NCBI RefSeq assembly: GCF_020400585.1
Contig: NZ_JAINVF010000029.1
Coordinates: forward strand, 31,022 to 95,021
DNA: 64,000 bases
Direction: 5' to 3'
Origin: Streptomyces sp. NK08204
GTDB lineage: Bacteria > Actinomycetota > Actinomycetes > Streptomycetales > Streptomycetaceae
In this document: one piece after another, positions 1 through 10,259 of the stretch
Numbering within the stretch: the first letter of the stretch is position 1
Layout: the number at the start of each line of letters is the position of its first letter
The notes under the pieces: generated by a model
The model's input: only the letters and a program-made list of their open reading frames with translations
Databases searched by the model: none
What the model was told of the DNA's origin: nothing
Translations under genes and position numbers: made by a program

Positions 1-3000
1 ACGCGCTGCCGGCCTCCGGTCCGGCCGACGACCGCCCGCAGCCGGTCGGGACCACGCGGACCGCCGCCGACGCCGCCGCCGACGACGATGACCCGATCGC
101 GATCGTGGGTGTCGGGTGCCGTTATCCCGGTGGTGTCGCGTCGGCGGCCGACCTGTGGGAGGTCGCGGCCGGTGGGCGTGATGTGATCTCTGCGTTTCCC
201 ACCGACCGTGGGTGGGATCTGGCGGCGCTCTACGATCCCGACCCGGACCGGGTGGGCACGACGTACGTCCGCGAGGGTGGATTCCTCTACGGCGCGGGGG
301 AGTTCGACGCCGGTTTCTTCGGGGTGTCTCCGCGTGAGGCGTTGTCGATGGATCCGCAGCAGCGGTTGCTGCTGGAGGTGTCGTGGGAGGTGCTGGAGCG
401 GGCGGGTATTGATCCTGGTTCGTTGAAGGGCAGCGCGACAGGCGTCTTCACCGGAGTCATGCACCACGACTACGGCTCCACCGGCGACCGCCCCGAGGAA
501 CTGGAGGGCTACGCCGTCACCAGCACGCAGGGCAGCGTCGCCTCCGGTCGCGTCTCGTACACCTTCGGGTTCGAGGGCCCGGCGATGACGGTGGACACGG
601 CGTGCTCGTCGTCGCTGGTGGCGCTGCACCTGGCCGCGCAGGCACTGCGGTCGGGAGAGTGCTCGCTCGCCCTGGCCGGCGGCGTCACCGTCATGGCGAC
701 CCCCTGGGTCTTCGTGGAGTTCAGCCGGCAGCGCGGGATGGCGCCCGACGGCCGGAGCAAGGCGTTCTCCGCGGCGGCCGACGGGGCCGGGTGGGGGGAA
801 GGCGTCGGCGTCCTGCTCCTGGAACGGCTCTCGGACGCCCGTCGTCACGGGCATCGGGTGCTGGCGGTGGTGCGTGGCTCGGCGGTCAACCAGGACGGTG
901 CGTCGAACGGGCTGACCGCGCCCAACGGGCCGTCGCAGGAACGGGTGATCCGGGCCGCGCTGGCCAGCGCCGGTCTGACGGCCGCCGACGTCGACGCGGT
1001 CGAGGCACACGGCACGGGCACGACGCTGGGTGACCCGATCGAGGCGCAGGCACTGCTCGCGACCTACGGTCAGGAGCGGTCCGGGGAACGGCCGCTGTGG
1101 CTGGGGTCGCTGAAGTCGAACATCGGGCACACCCAGGCCGCGGCGGGTGTCGCGGGTGTGATCAAGATGGTGGCGGCGATGCAGCGGGGCGTTGTTCCCG
1201 CCACTTTGCACGTCGACGCACCGAGCCCGTACGTGGACTGGTCGTCGGGTGCGGTGGAGCTCGCCACGCGCCGGCGGGAGTGGCCGGAGACGGGAAGACC
1301 GCGCCGGGCGGGGGTGTCCTCGTTCGGCATCTCCGGGACCAACGCCCACGTCATCCTCGAACAGGCACCCGCCGATCCGATCGCACCCCAAGGACAGCCA
1401 CGCTGGCCCGCCGTGCCCTGGGTGCTCTCGGCGAAGACCGAGGACGCGCTGCGCGGCCAGGCACGGCGGTTGCTCGCCCACGTCGCCGAGCACGACGCCA
1501 CCGAGCACGCCGTTACTGAGCACGACGCCACCGAGCACGACGTCGCCGAGCACGACGCCACCGAGCACGACCTCGCCGGTATCGGCCGATCGCTGGCGAC
1601 CACGCGCTCCCGGTTCGCGCACCGCGCGGTGGTGATCGGCACGGACTCGGCCGAACTGGCCGCCGGGCTGGAGGCGGTGGCGGCCGGCCGGCCCGCCGCG
1701 AACGTGATCCACGGCCAGGCGGAGGACAATCCGGGGAAGACCGTGTTCCTCTTTCCCGGGCACGGCATCCAGTGGCTGGGGATGGCCGCCGGACTGCTCG
1801 ACTCCGCTCCGGTGTTCGCCGCGCGGATGGCCGACTGCGCGAGGATCATCGACCCGCTGGTGGACTGGTCGCTGCTGGACACGGTCCGGGAGACCACCGA
1901 CGACTCCTGGCTGGCGCGCGTCGACATCGTGCAGCCCGCGCTGTTCGCGGTGCTGGTGTCGCTGGCCGAACTGTGGCGTTCGCTCGGCGTACGGCCCGAC
2001 GCCGTGGTCGGTACGTCGCAGGGCGAGATAGCGGCTGCCTGCGTCGCCGGTGCCCTCTCGCTCGACGACGCATGCCGGCTCATCGTGGCCCGGTCGCGGC
2101 TGATCGCCGAGCAGCTCCCCGGCGCGATCGTCGCCGTCGGCGCACCGGAAGGCGTGGTGGCGGGGCGGCTGCTGCCCGGCCTGGAGATCGCGGGCGTCAA
2201 CGGTCCGAACGGTACGACGGTGGCCGGGCCGACGGACACGCTGGCCGAGTTCGTCGCCGGGCTGCGCGAGACCGGAGTGCCGGCCCGGATCGTGACGCCG
2301 TTCGCCTCGCACTCCTCGCTCGTCGATCCGCTGGAGGACCGGTTCGCCGACCTGGCCTCGTTCGTCCGGCCCTCCCGCGCCTCCGTGCCGATCTACTCGA
2401 CGGTGACCGGGGCTGCCGTCGCGGGCGAGGACCTGACAGCCGCGTACTGGTACCAGAACTGCCGGCAGCCGGTGGCCTTCCAGCGGTCCGTCGAGGCCCT
2501 GCTCGCCGACGGCTTCACCCACTTCGTCGAGTGCGCCCCGCATCCGGCGCTGGGCATCCACATCGAACAGACCGCCGAGCGGGACGGCCGCGCTGTCGTC
2601 GTGGTCGGCTCCCTGCGCCGCGACGAGGGCGGCCCGGCGCGGTTGCTGACCTCCGCCGCACAGCGGTACGTGCGCGGCGGCGAGGTGGTGTGGGACTCGG
2701 TGTTCGGCGGCGCCCGCCGCGTGCCGCTGCCCACGTATGCCTTCGACCGCAAGCGGTACTGGCTGGAACCGAAGCCGCACACGGACGTGACCGCGCTGGG
2801 CCTGGCCTCCGCGGATCATCCGCTGGTCGGCGCCGTGGCCGAGCTTCCGGACACCGACGCGGCGCTGCTGACCGGACGGCTCTCGCTCGCCACGCACGGC
2901 TGGCTGGCCGATCACACGGCCGCAGGCGCGACGCTGCTGCCGGCCACGGCATTCGTCGAACTGGCCCTGCGCGCGGGCGCCGAGGTCGGCCACGGTGTCC

Positions 3001-6000
3001 TGCGGGAACTGGTGATCCAGAGCCCGCTCGTGCTGCCCGAACAGGGCGGCGTGGCCGTCCGGGTGGTCGCGGACGGCGGCGAGGTCGCGATCCATTCCCG
3101 CACCGACGGCGAGTGGACGACGCACGCGCGTGGCGAGCTGGCCGCCGAGGAGACCGCCGACGAGGGGACCGCCGCCCAGGAAACGGCCGGGTCCGTCGAA
3201 CTGGCTGCTTGGCCACCCGCCGAGGCGACCGCGGTCGACCTGAGCGACGCCTACCAGCGGCTGGCCGAGCGCGGTTACGCCTACGGCCCGGCATTCCGGG
3301 GCCTGCGCGCGGTGTGGCGCCGGGGCGACGAGGTGTTCGCCGAGGTCGCGCTTCCCGACGGCACGGATCCGGCCGGGTTCGGCCTGCACCCGGCGCTGCT
3401 CGACGCGGCGTTGCACGCGGCCCTGGTCACCGTGGCCGAGCGCGGCGTGGCGCTGCCGTTCTCCTGGACCGGCGTCCGGCTGTTCACGACCGGCGCCACC
3501 GCACTGCGGGTGGTGATCACACCGAGCGGGCCGGACGAGATCTCCCTGGCGGCATACGACGACGCCGGCAGGCCGGTGTGCACCGTCGGTTCGGTCGTGC
3601 TGCGGCACCTGTCGCGCGAGCAGCAGGCCGCGGTGTCCCGGGCAGGGCGGTCCGCCGCCCACCGTCTGCTGGAGCTGACCTGGCCGCCGCTGGAGCGGCC
3701 CCGGACGGCCCCGGTGTCGGTCGCGCACTGGTCCGCCCTGGACCGGACGGCGCCGATCCCGGACGTCGTAGTGCTCGATGGCCCGTTCGTCTCACGCACC
3801 CCGTCGGAGCGGTCCGGAGCGGACGTGGTCGCCGAGACACACGCCGCCACCCACCGGGTGCTCGACGTGCTGCAGGACTGGCTCGCCGACGAACGGTCGG
3901 CGCACAGCACCCTGCTGATCGTCACCCGCGGCGCGGTACGGCCGGCCGGCGAAGGCGCGCCCGATCCGGCCGCCGCCGCGGTGTGGGGTCTGGTGCGCGC
4001 GGCACAGGTCGAAGCTCCCGGCCGGTTCGTGCTGGTGGACACCGACGCGGACACCGACGCGGACGTCGACGTGGCCACCGTCGTGGCGTGCGGCGAACCG
4101 CAGGTGATGATCCGGTCCGGCGTGCTGCACGCGGCCCGCCTGGCCCCGGTGCCGCCGACGCCCCTGGGCACGTTCGACCCGACGACTCCCGGTGCGGTCT
4201 CCGGTGCGGTCTCCGGGCCGGCTCTCATCACAGGTGGCACGGGTGGACTCGGCTCGGCACTGGCCCGCCACCTGGTGACGCGGCACGGTGTGCGGCATCT
4301 GGTGCTCGCCTCGCGCCGGGGACCGGACGCGCCGGGCGCCGGTGAACTGGTCGCCGAGCTGGCCGAGCTGGGGGCGACCGCGCAGGTGGTGCGGTGCGAC
4401 GTCACCGACCGGGCCGCGCTCGCCCGCCTGGTGACGCCCGAGCTGACCACGGTGATCCACGCGGCCGGGGTGCTCGACGACGGCGTACTCGACTCGCTGA
4501 CCCCCCACCGGATGGATTCCGTGCTGCGGCCCAAGGCCGACGCCGCCTGGTACCTGCACGAGGCCACCGCCCGAACCGGCGCCACGCTCGTGCTGTTCTC
4601 CTCGGTGCTCGGCCTGTGCGGCGGGCCGGGGCAGGCCAACTACGCGGCGGCCAACGCCTTCCTCGACGCGCTGGCCGCCTACCGGCACGATCGCGGGCTG
4701 CCCACGCTCTCCATCGGCTGGGGGCTGTGGGACCGCGACACCGGCATGGCCGGTCAGCTGCGCGCGTCGGACATCGTCCGGCTGGAGCGGCGCGGCCTGA
4801 CGGAACTGCCGGTCGACGCCGGGCTGGCCCTGTTCGACGCCACCCTCGCACAGCACCGGCCGTACGTCGTCGCGATGCCGGTCGACCGCGCGGTGCTCCA
4901 GGTCTCCGCCGACCTCGGCGAACTGCCCGCAGTGCTGAGGGACCTGGCGCCGACCCGGCATCAGGCGCCGCCCGCCGCCTCCACGCCCGCGGACCTGCTC
5001 ACGCTGACCCGGAACGAGACCGCCATCGTCCTGGGGCGCGACGGCGGCGAGCGGATCGATCCGGACCGCAACTTCCGGGAACTGGGCTTCGACTCGCTGC
5101 TGGCCGTCGAGCTGCGCAACCGGCTCAGAACAGCCACCGGAATGACGCTGCCCGCGGCCGTGGTCTTCGACTACCCCACGCCTGCCGCACTGGCCGGGTA
5201 CCTCAGCGACCGGACTACCGGACGCACCGAGCGCACGGACGAGCAGCCGGCGCGCGTGGCGGACGACACCGATCCGATCGTCGTGGTGGGCATGAGCTGC
5301 CGGTTCCCCGGCGGAATCGACTCGCCCGCGGACCTGTGGCAAGCCGTGGTCGACCGCAGGGACGCGATCGGTGACTTCCCGACCGACCGCGGCTGGCAGG
5401 TGAGCGGCCTCTCCATGCGGCAGGGCGGGTTCCTCGCCGACGCGGGGGCGTTCGACGCCGCGTTCTTCGGCATCAACCCGCACGAGGCCGCCGCGATGGA
5501 CCCGCAACAGCGGCTGCTGCTCGAAGTGAGCTGGGAAGCGGTGGAGCGCGCCGGCATCGACCCGCAGTCGCTGGCAGGCAGCCGCACCGGTGTGTTCGCC
5601 GGAATCATGGCCCAGGAGTACGGCGCGGGCGCCGACGACGCCGCGGCCGGCGTGGAGGGCTACCGGCTGATCGGCAGCCAGGGCAGTGTCGCCTCCGGCC
5701 GGGTCGCCTACGCGCTCGGCCTGGAGGGGCCCGCGGTCACCGTGGATACGGCCTGCTCCTCCTCACTGGTCGCGGTGCACCTGGCCGCGCGGTCGCTGCG
5801 CTCCGGCGAGTGCGACCTGGCGCTGGTCGGCGCCGCCACCGTGATCGCCACGCCGAGGGTGTTCGTGGAGTTCGCCAAGCAGGGGGGACTGGCCGCCGAC
5901 GGACGGTGCAAGCCGTTCTCCGCGGCGGCCGACGGAACCGGCTGGAGCGAGGGCGCGGGCGTGCTCGTACTGGAGCGCCTGTCACGGGCCCGGGAGCGCG

Positions 6001-9000
6001 GGCACCGGGTGCTCGCCGTGGTGCGCGGCAGCGCGGTGAACCAGGACGGCGCCTCCAACGGGCTGACCGCGCCCAACGGTCCGTCCCAGCAACGCGTGAT
6101 CCGTGCCGCCCTCGCGGGAGCAGGCCTGTCCACCGCGGACGTCGACGTGCTCGAGGCGCACGGCACCGGCACGGTCCTGGGCGATCCCATCGAGGCGGAG
6201 GCGATCCTGGCGACCTACGGCCAGGGCCGGCCCGCCGACCGGCCGCTGCTGCTCGGCTCGGTCAAGTCCAACCTCGGGCACACCCAGGCAGCGGCAGGCA
6301 TGGCCGGCATCATCAAGATGATCGGCGCGCTCACCCACGGCCTGGTGCCGCCGACACTGCACGCCGACCCGCCGACGTCCGCGGTGGACTGGTCGGGCGC
6401 AGCCGTCGCGCTGGCGACCGAGCCGGTCGACTGGCCGCACACCGGGCGACCCCGCCGGGCGGGCGTGTCGGCGTTCGGCATCTCCGGCACCAACGCCCAC
6501 GTGATCCTCGAACAGGCACCCGACCAGCCGGAACCGGCTGCGGCGCAGCGGAACTGGCCGGTGCTGCCGTGGGTACTGTCCGCGCGCACCGGACCGGCGC
6601 TGCGCGGCCAGGCCGCCCGCCTGCTGGCCCACGTCCGGTCGAACGAGAACCTCGACCCGGCGGCTGTCGCCTCTGCACTGGTGGCGACCCGGTCGCGGTT
6701 CCCGCACCGGGCGGTCATCACCGGCGCGGACCGCGCCGAACTGCTCGACCGGCTGGCGGGGACCGCTCATGCCGGGGCCGCTCATGCCGGGGCCGCTCAT
6801 GCCGGGTCGGCCGAGCAGACCGAGCCGGGGACCGGACCGGTCGTGTTCCTCTTCCCCGGACACGGCAGCCAGTACGCGACCATGGGCGCGACGCCGTACG
6901 CCGAGTTCCCGGAGTTCGCCGCCGCCCTCGACGAGGTGCTCGCCGAACTCGACGCGCACCTGGACCGGCCGATGGCCGACCTGCTCTTCGCCGAGAAGGG
7001 CTCGCCGGACGCGGCCGTCCTCCAGGACCAGACCGAGTACACCCAGCCCGCGCTGTTCGCCGTCGAGGTCGCGCTCTACCGGCTGGTCGAATCCTTCGGA
7101 CTGCGACCGGACTACCTCCTCGGCCACTCCTTCGGCGAACTGGCCGCGGCGCACGTGGCCGGCATCCTGTCCCTGCCCGACGCCGCCAGGCTGATCACCG
7201 CGCGCGGCCGTGCCATGGCCGCCCTGCCGCCCGGCAGCATGGTGCAGATCCTGGCGGGCGCCGACGAGATCGAGCCCACCCTGGAGCCCGGTGTGTCGAT
7301 CGCGGCCCTCAACGCGCCGGACGCCACGGTGATCTCCGGGACGCCGGACGCGGTCGAGCGGGTCGTCGAACGCTGGCGTGCGCGCGGGCGGCGATCGGTC
7401 AGGCTCCGTAACCGGTACGCCTTCCACTCGGCCGGACTGGACGGCCTGCTGGGCGAGTTCGCCAAGGTGGCCCGGGAGGTCACCTATCACCCGCCGACGA
7501 TCCCGATCATGTCCAACGTCACCGGCCGGCCGGCCGCCGAAGGGGACCTGCGCTCGGCCGACTACTGGCTGCGGCACGCCAGGGGGACCGTGCGGTTCCT
7601 GCCCTGCGTGAACGCCCTGGCGGAGCTCGGCGCGAGCACCTTCGTCGAGATGGGGCCGGGGCGGGCACTGATCACGCTGGCGGCGCGGAGCTTTCCCACC
7701 GAGGTGCCCGCGCTGCCGCTGCTGCGCGGTGACCAGCCCGAACTGGCCACCCTGCTGTCCACGCTCGGCGAACTGTCCGCGCGGGGCCTGCCGGTCGACT
7801 GGCGGGCGGTGTTCGGCGAGCCGTCCGGCCCCTTCGCGGAGCTGCCCACCTACGCGTTCGACCGGAGGCACTACTGGCTGCAGCCGCAATCGCCGGTCGC
7901 CGCGACGGGCCTGGGATTCGTCGCGGCGGACCACCCCGTCCTGACCGCCCGCATGGAGCTGCCGGACGACGGCACGGTGATCCTGTCCGGCTCGGTCACC
8001 CGCAATTCGCCCGGCTGGCTGGCCGACCACGCGGTGGCCGGCACGGTGCTCGCCCCCGGCACCCTCTTTGCCGAACTGGCCCTGCGGGCCTGCACCGACA
8101 CCCGGGCGAACACACTGCGCGAACTGGTGATCCAGACTCCGCTGGTGCTGCCCGAGCAGGGCCGGCTGACCGTCCAGGTGATCGCCCACCCGACCGGTGA
8201 GCTGGTGCTGTCCGCCCGCCCCGACGAGCCGGAGGCACCCTGGGTGGTACACGCCAGGGGTTCGGTGACCACGGCGGACCGGCAAGACCCTCCGCCGCTG
8301 ACGGTCTGGCCGCCCGCAGGCGCCGTACCGATCGACCCGGACGGGGCCTACGACCGGCTGGCGCAGCAGGGATACGACTACGGCCCGGCCTTCCGCGGAC
8401 TGCGCGCGATGTGGCGCGACGGCGAGGACGTGCTCGCCGAGATCGCGGCCGACGTCGACACCACCGGCTACGGCCTGCACCCGGCCCTGCTGGACGCGGC
8501 GCTGCAGGTGTGGCTGGTGGCCACCGACCGTGGCGGCACCGACGTCCCGTTCGCCTGGGAGAACCTGGTGCTGCACCGCACCGGGGCGGACAGCCTGCGC
8601 GTCCGGCTGTCCCCGGCGGGTCCGGACGGCGTGTCGGTCGCGGTGTACGACCGGGCGGGCCGGCCGGTGCTGACCGCCGAATCGGTGCGCCTGCGCCCGA
8701 TGTCCGCGTCGGCCGGCCGCCTACGAGAACTGGCCTGGACCCCCCTGCCCCCCACACCCGCCGCTGCCGCTGCCTCCGTCTCTGTGCCGCACGACGATGT
8801 CACGGTCCTGGACGGCCTTCCCACCGGCGCGGACGTGGTCTCCTCGGTGCATGCGGCGACGCGGACGGTGCTGGGCGCGCTGACCGCGCCGACGACACAG
8901 CGGCTGGTGATCGTCACCCGCGGCGCGGTCGCGCTGCCTGGCGAGGACGTGCCGGACCTGGCCGGCGCAGCGGTGTGGGGCCTGGTCCGGTCCGCGCAGG

Positions 9001-10259
9001 CCGAACAGCCCGGCCGGTTCATCCTGGTGGACACCGACGGCGAACTCGACCTGCCGGCGGTCCTGGCGACGGAGCAGCCGCAACTGGTCATCCGGTCAGG
9101 GGTGCCGCACGCGGCCCACCTGGCCACGCTGGCGGAACCCTCGACGGGCGGCTCCCCGTTCGGCCCGGAAAGCAGGGTGCTGATCACCGGTGGCACCGGC
9201 GGTCTCGGCGCGCTGATCGCCCGTCACCTCGTGGTGGCGCACGGTGTTCGGCGACTGCTGCTGGTCAGCAGACGCGGTCCGGCCGCGCCCCAAGCACCCG
9301 CCCTGCGGGCGGAGCTGGCAGAACTGGGCGCGGCGGTCGAGATCGCCGCCTGCGACGTCAGCGACCGGGCCGCGGTGGCCGACCTGGTGACACCCGATGT
9401 GACCGCCGTGGTGCACACGGCCGGCGTACTCGACGACGGGGTGCTGGGATCGCTGACACCGCAGCGGCTGGCAGCGGTACTCGCGGCCAAGGCCGACGCC
9501 GCCTGGCACCTGCACGAGGCGACGCGCGGGCTGGACCTGACCGCGTTCGTGCTGTTCGCCTCGGTGGCCGGCACGCTCGGTTCGGCGGGACAGGCCAACT
9601 ACGCCGCAGCGAACGCCTTCCTGGACGGGCTGGCCGCGCATCGCCAGGCCGGCGGCCTGCCCGCGGTGTCCATCGCCTGGGGACTGTGGGCGGGACAGCG
9701 CGGTATGACGGAGCACCTGAGCGAGGCGGATCTGGCGCGGCTGCGCGACCGAGGGCTGGCGGCGATCACCGAGTCCGACGGCCTGGCGATGTTCGACGCC
9801 GCCCTGACCGCGCCGCGCGCACAGGTCACCGCGGTGACCCTGCGCGCGCCGGCCCGGCAGAGCCACCAGGACGACGCGGTACGGCTGCGGCACGAACTGG
9901 CCGGCCTCGACCAGGACGAGCAGCGCACACGCGTGCTGGACCTGGTGAGCCGCAAGCTGGCGGCGGTGCTCGGCCACCGCGACGGACGGCCGCTCGACAC
10001 GGACCGCACCTTCCGCGACCTGGGCGTCGACTCGCTCACCGCCATCGAACTGCGCAACGCCCTCGCACCGCTGACCGATGTGCCGCTGCCGGCCACGGCG
10101 GTGTTCGACCACCCCACTCCCGCGGCGCTCACCGACCACATACACCGAACCCTCGTCGCGCCGGTGCCGGACGCGCGGCCGAGCCGGAAGGAGCTGATAG
10201 ACACGATGGACACCGAAGAACTGATCGCGGCAGCGCTGGGCGAGGGCGGCCCGCGATGA
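1..10259 (+). CDS. Modular type I polyketide synthase, two KS-AT-DH-KR-ACP modules (5' partial)
   Basis: The reading frame is open at the left edge, so the gene starts upstream; an inter-module linker precedes the first KS. Module A: KS ~87-1370 (TACSSS, HGTGT, KSNIGH intact), AT ~1740-2720, DH ~2800-3620 (HxxxGxxxxP near 2913), KR ~4210-4770 (TGGTGGLG; LDD motif, B-type), ACP serine at 5094. Module B: KS ~5265-6520, AT ~6843-7830 (GHSFGE), DH ~7915-8710, KR ~9175-9720 (LDD), ACP serine at 10032. AT-A carries RVDIVQ and FASH, typical of methylmalonyl-CoA; AT-B carries a TEYTQ-type motif and YAFH, typical of malonyl-CoA. Each module should therefore add one enoyl unit, probably trans. No thioesterase is present; the C-terminal tail looks like a docking helix. 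The stop overlaps the next start by ATGA. Function is confident; substrates are motif-based predictions. Confidence 0.96.
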   Translation, partial: ALPASGPADDRPQPVGTTRTAADAAADDDDPIAIVGVGCRYPGGVASAADLWEVAAGGRDVISAFPTDRGWDLAALYDPDPDRVGTTYVREGGFLYGAGEFDAGFFGVSPREALSMDPQQRLLLEVSWEVLERAGIDPGSLKGSATGVFTGVMHHDYGSTGDRPEELEGYAVTSTQGSVASGRVSYTFGFEGPAMTVDTACSSSLVALHLAAQALRSGECSLALAGGVTVMATPWVFVEFSRQRGMAPDGRSKAFSAAADGAGWGEGVGVLLLERLSDARRHGHRVLAVVRGSAVNQDGASNGLTAPNGPSQERVIRAALASAGLTAADVDAVEAHGTGTTLGDPIEAQALLATYGQERSGERPLWLGSLKSNIGHTQAAAGVAGVIKMVAAMQRGVVPATLHVDAPSPYVDWSSGAVELATRRREWPETGRPRRAGVSSFGISGTNAHVILEQAPADPIAPQGQPRWPAVPWVLSAKTEDALRGQARRLLAHVAEHDATEHAVTEHDATEHDVAEHDATEHDLAGIGRSLATTRSRFAHRAVVIGTDSAELAAGLEAVAAGRPAANVIHGQAEDNPGKTVFLFPGHGIQWLGMAAGLLDSAPVFAARMADCARIIDPLVDWSLLDTVRETTDDSWLARVDIVQPALFAVLVSLAELWRSLGVRPDAVVGTSQGEIAAACVAGALSLDDACRLIVARSRLIAEQLPGAIVAVGAPEGVVAGRLLPGLEIAGVNGPNGTTVAGPTDTLAEFVAGLRETGVPARIVTPFASHSSLVDPLEDRFADLASFVRPSRASVPIYSTVTGAAVAGEDLTAAYWYQNCRQPVAFQRSVEALLADGFTHFVECAPHPALGIHIEQTAERDGRAVVVVGSLRRDEGGPARLLTSAAQRYVRGGEVVWDSVFGGARRVPLPTYAFDRKRYWLEPKPHTDVTALGLASADHPLVGAVAELPDTDAALLTGRLSLATHGWLADHTAAGATLLPATAFVELALRAGAEVGHGVLRELVIQSPLVLPEQGGVAVRVVADGGEVAIHSRTDGEWTTHARGELAAEETADEGTAAQETAGSVELAAWPPAEATAVDLSDAYQRLAERGYAYGPAFRGLRAVWRRGDEVFAEVALPDGTDPAGFGLHPALLDAALHAALVTVAERGVALPFSWTGVRLFTTGATALRVVITPSGPDEISLAAYDDAGRPVCTVGSVVLRHLSREQQAAVSRAGRSAAHRLLELTWPPLERPRTAPVSVAHWSALDRTAPIPDVVVLDGPFVSRTPSERSGADVVAETHAATHRVLDVLQDWLADERSAHSTLLIVTRGAVRPAGEGAPDPAAAAVWGLVRAAQVEAPGRFVLVDTDADTDADVDVATVVACGEPQVMIRSGVLHAARLAPVPPTPLGTFDPTTPGAVSGAVSGPALITGGTGGLGSALARHLVTRHGVRHLVLASRRGPDAPGAGELVAELAELGATAQVVRCDVTDRAALARLVTPELTTVIHAAGVLDDGVLDSLTPHRMDSVLRPKADAAWYLHEATARTGATLVLFSSVLGLCGGPGQANYAAANAFLDALAAYRHDRGLPTLSIGWGLWDRDTGMAGQLRASDIVRLERRGLTELPVDAGLALFDATLAQHRPYVVAMPVDRAVLQVSADLGELPAVLRDLAPTRHQAPPAASTPADLLTLTRNETAIVLGRDGGERIDPDRNFRELGFDSLLAVELRNRLRTATGMTLPAAVVFDYPTPAALAGYLSDRTTGRTERTDEQPARVADDTDPIVVVGMSCRFPGGIDSPADLWQAVVDRRDAIGDFPTDRGWQVSGLSMRQGGFLADAGAFDAAFFGINPHEAAAMDPQQRLLLEVSWEAVERAGIDPQSLAGSRTGVFAGIMAQEYGAGADDAAAGVEGYRLIGSQGSVASGRVAYALGLEGPAVTVDTACSSSLVAVHLAARSLRSGECDLALVGAATVIATPRVFVEFAKQGGLAADGRCKPFSAAADGTGWSEGAGVLVLERLSRARERGHRVLAVVRGSAVNQDGASNGLTAPNGPSQQRVIRAALAGAGLSTADVDVLEAHGTGTVLGDPIEAEAILATYGQGRPADRPLLLGSVKSNLGHTQAAAGMAGIIKMIGALTHGLVPPTLHADPPTSAVDWSGAAVALATEPVDWPHTGRPRRAGVSAFGISGTNAHVILEQAPDQPEPAAAQRNWPVLPWVLSARTGPALRGQAARLLAHVRSNENLDPAAVASALVATRSRFPHRAVITGADRAELLDRLAGTAHAGAAHAGAAHAGSAEQTEPGTGPVVFLFPGHGSQYATMGATPYAEFPEFAAALDEVLAELDAHLDRPMADLLFAEKGSPDAAVLQDQTEYTQPALFAVEVALYRLVESFGLRPDYLLGHSFGELAAAHVAGILSLPDAARLITARGRAMAALPPGSMVQILAGADEIEPTLEPGVSIAALNAPDATVISGTPDAVERVVERWRARGRRSVRLRNRYAFHSAGLDGLLGEFAKVAREVTYHPPTIPIMSNVTGRPAAEGDLRSADYWLRHARGTVRFLPCVNALAELGASTFVEMGPGRALITLAARSFPTEVPALPLLRGDQPELATLLSTLGELSARGLPVDWRAVFGEPSGPFAELPTYAFDRRHYWLQPQSPVAATGLGFVAADHPVLTARMELPDDGTVILSGSVTRNSPGWLADHAVAGTVLAPGTLFAELALRACTDTRANTLRELVIQTPLVLPEQGRLTVQVIAHPTGELVLSARPDEPEAPWVVHARGSVTTADRQDPPPLTVWPPAGAVPIDPDGAYDRLAQQGYDYGPAFRGLRAMWRDGEDVLAEIAADVDTTGYGLHPALLDAALQVWLVATDRGGTDVPFAWENLVLHRTGADSLRVRLSPAGPDGVSVAVYDRAGRPVLTAESVRLRPMSASAGRLRELAWTPLPPTPAAAAASVSVPHDDVTVLDGLPTGADVVSSVHAATRTVLGALTAPTTQRLVIVTRGAVALPGEDVPDLAGAAVWGLVRSAQAEQPGRFILVDTDGELDLPAVLATEQPQLVIRSGVPHAAHLATLAEPSTGGSPFGPESRVLITGGTGGLGALIARHLVVAHGVRRLLLVSRRGPAAPQAPALRAELAELGAAVEIAACDVSDRAAVADLVTPDVTAVVHTAGVLDDGVLGSLTPQRLAAVLAAKADAAWHLHEATRGLDLTAFVLFASVAGTLGSAGQANYAAANAFLDGLAAHRQAGGLPAVSIAWGLWAGQRGMTEHLSEADLARLRDRGLAAITESDGLAMFDAALTAPRAQVTAVTLRAPARQSHQDDAVRLRHELAGLDQDEQRTRVLDLVSRKLAAVLGHRDGRPLDTDRTFRDLGVDSLTAIELRNALAPLTDVPLPATAVFDHPTPAALTDHIHRTLVAPVPDARPSRKELIDTMDTEELIAAALGEGGPR
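76..277 (+). repeat. KS N-terminal identity tract, copy 1
   Basis: These 202 bases are identical to 10550-10751 in the AT-less PKS gene, at a constant offset of 10474. They cover the start of the KS domain. The central KS sequences between this tract and the second tract (1160-1369) differ clearly, so the pattern suggests local gene conversion or module recombination, not a simple recent duplication. Confidence 0.93.
1160..1369 (+). repeat. KS C-terminal identity tract, copy 1
   Basis: These 210 bases match 11631-11840 exactly (offset 10471). They cover the last third of the KS domain up to the GTNAHVILEQAP motif. The offset differs by 3 from the first tract, meaning one codon of length difference accumulated in the diverged middle of the KS. 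Confidence 0.93.
1485..1571 (+). repeat. In-frame tandem repeat in KS-AT linker
   Basis: Twelve-base units encode a run of AEHD/TEHD/TEHA tetrapeptides in the linker between KS-A and AT-A. The repeat keeps frame and adds a strongly charged Glu/His/Asp stretch absent from the other two linkers of this line. It is probably slippage-prone. Confidence 0.85.
6765..6809 (+). repeat. 15-bp tandem repeat x3 in KS-AT linker of module B
   Basis: Three 15-base units (GCTCATGCCGGGGCC, the third with two changes) encode AHAGA repeated just before the AT-B VFLFPGHG motif. The frame is preserved. Confidence 0.85.
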
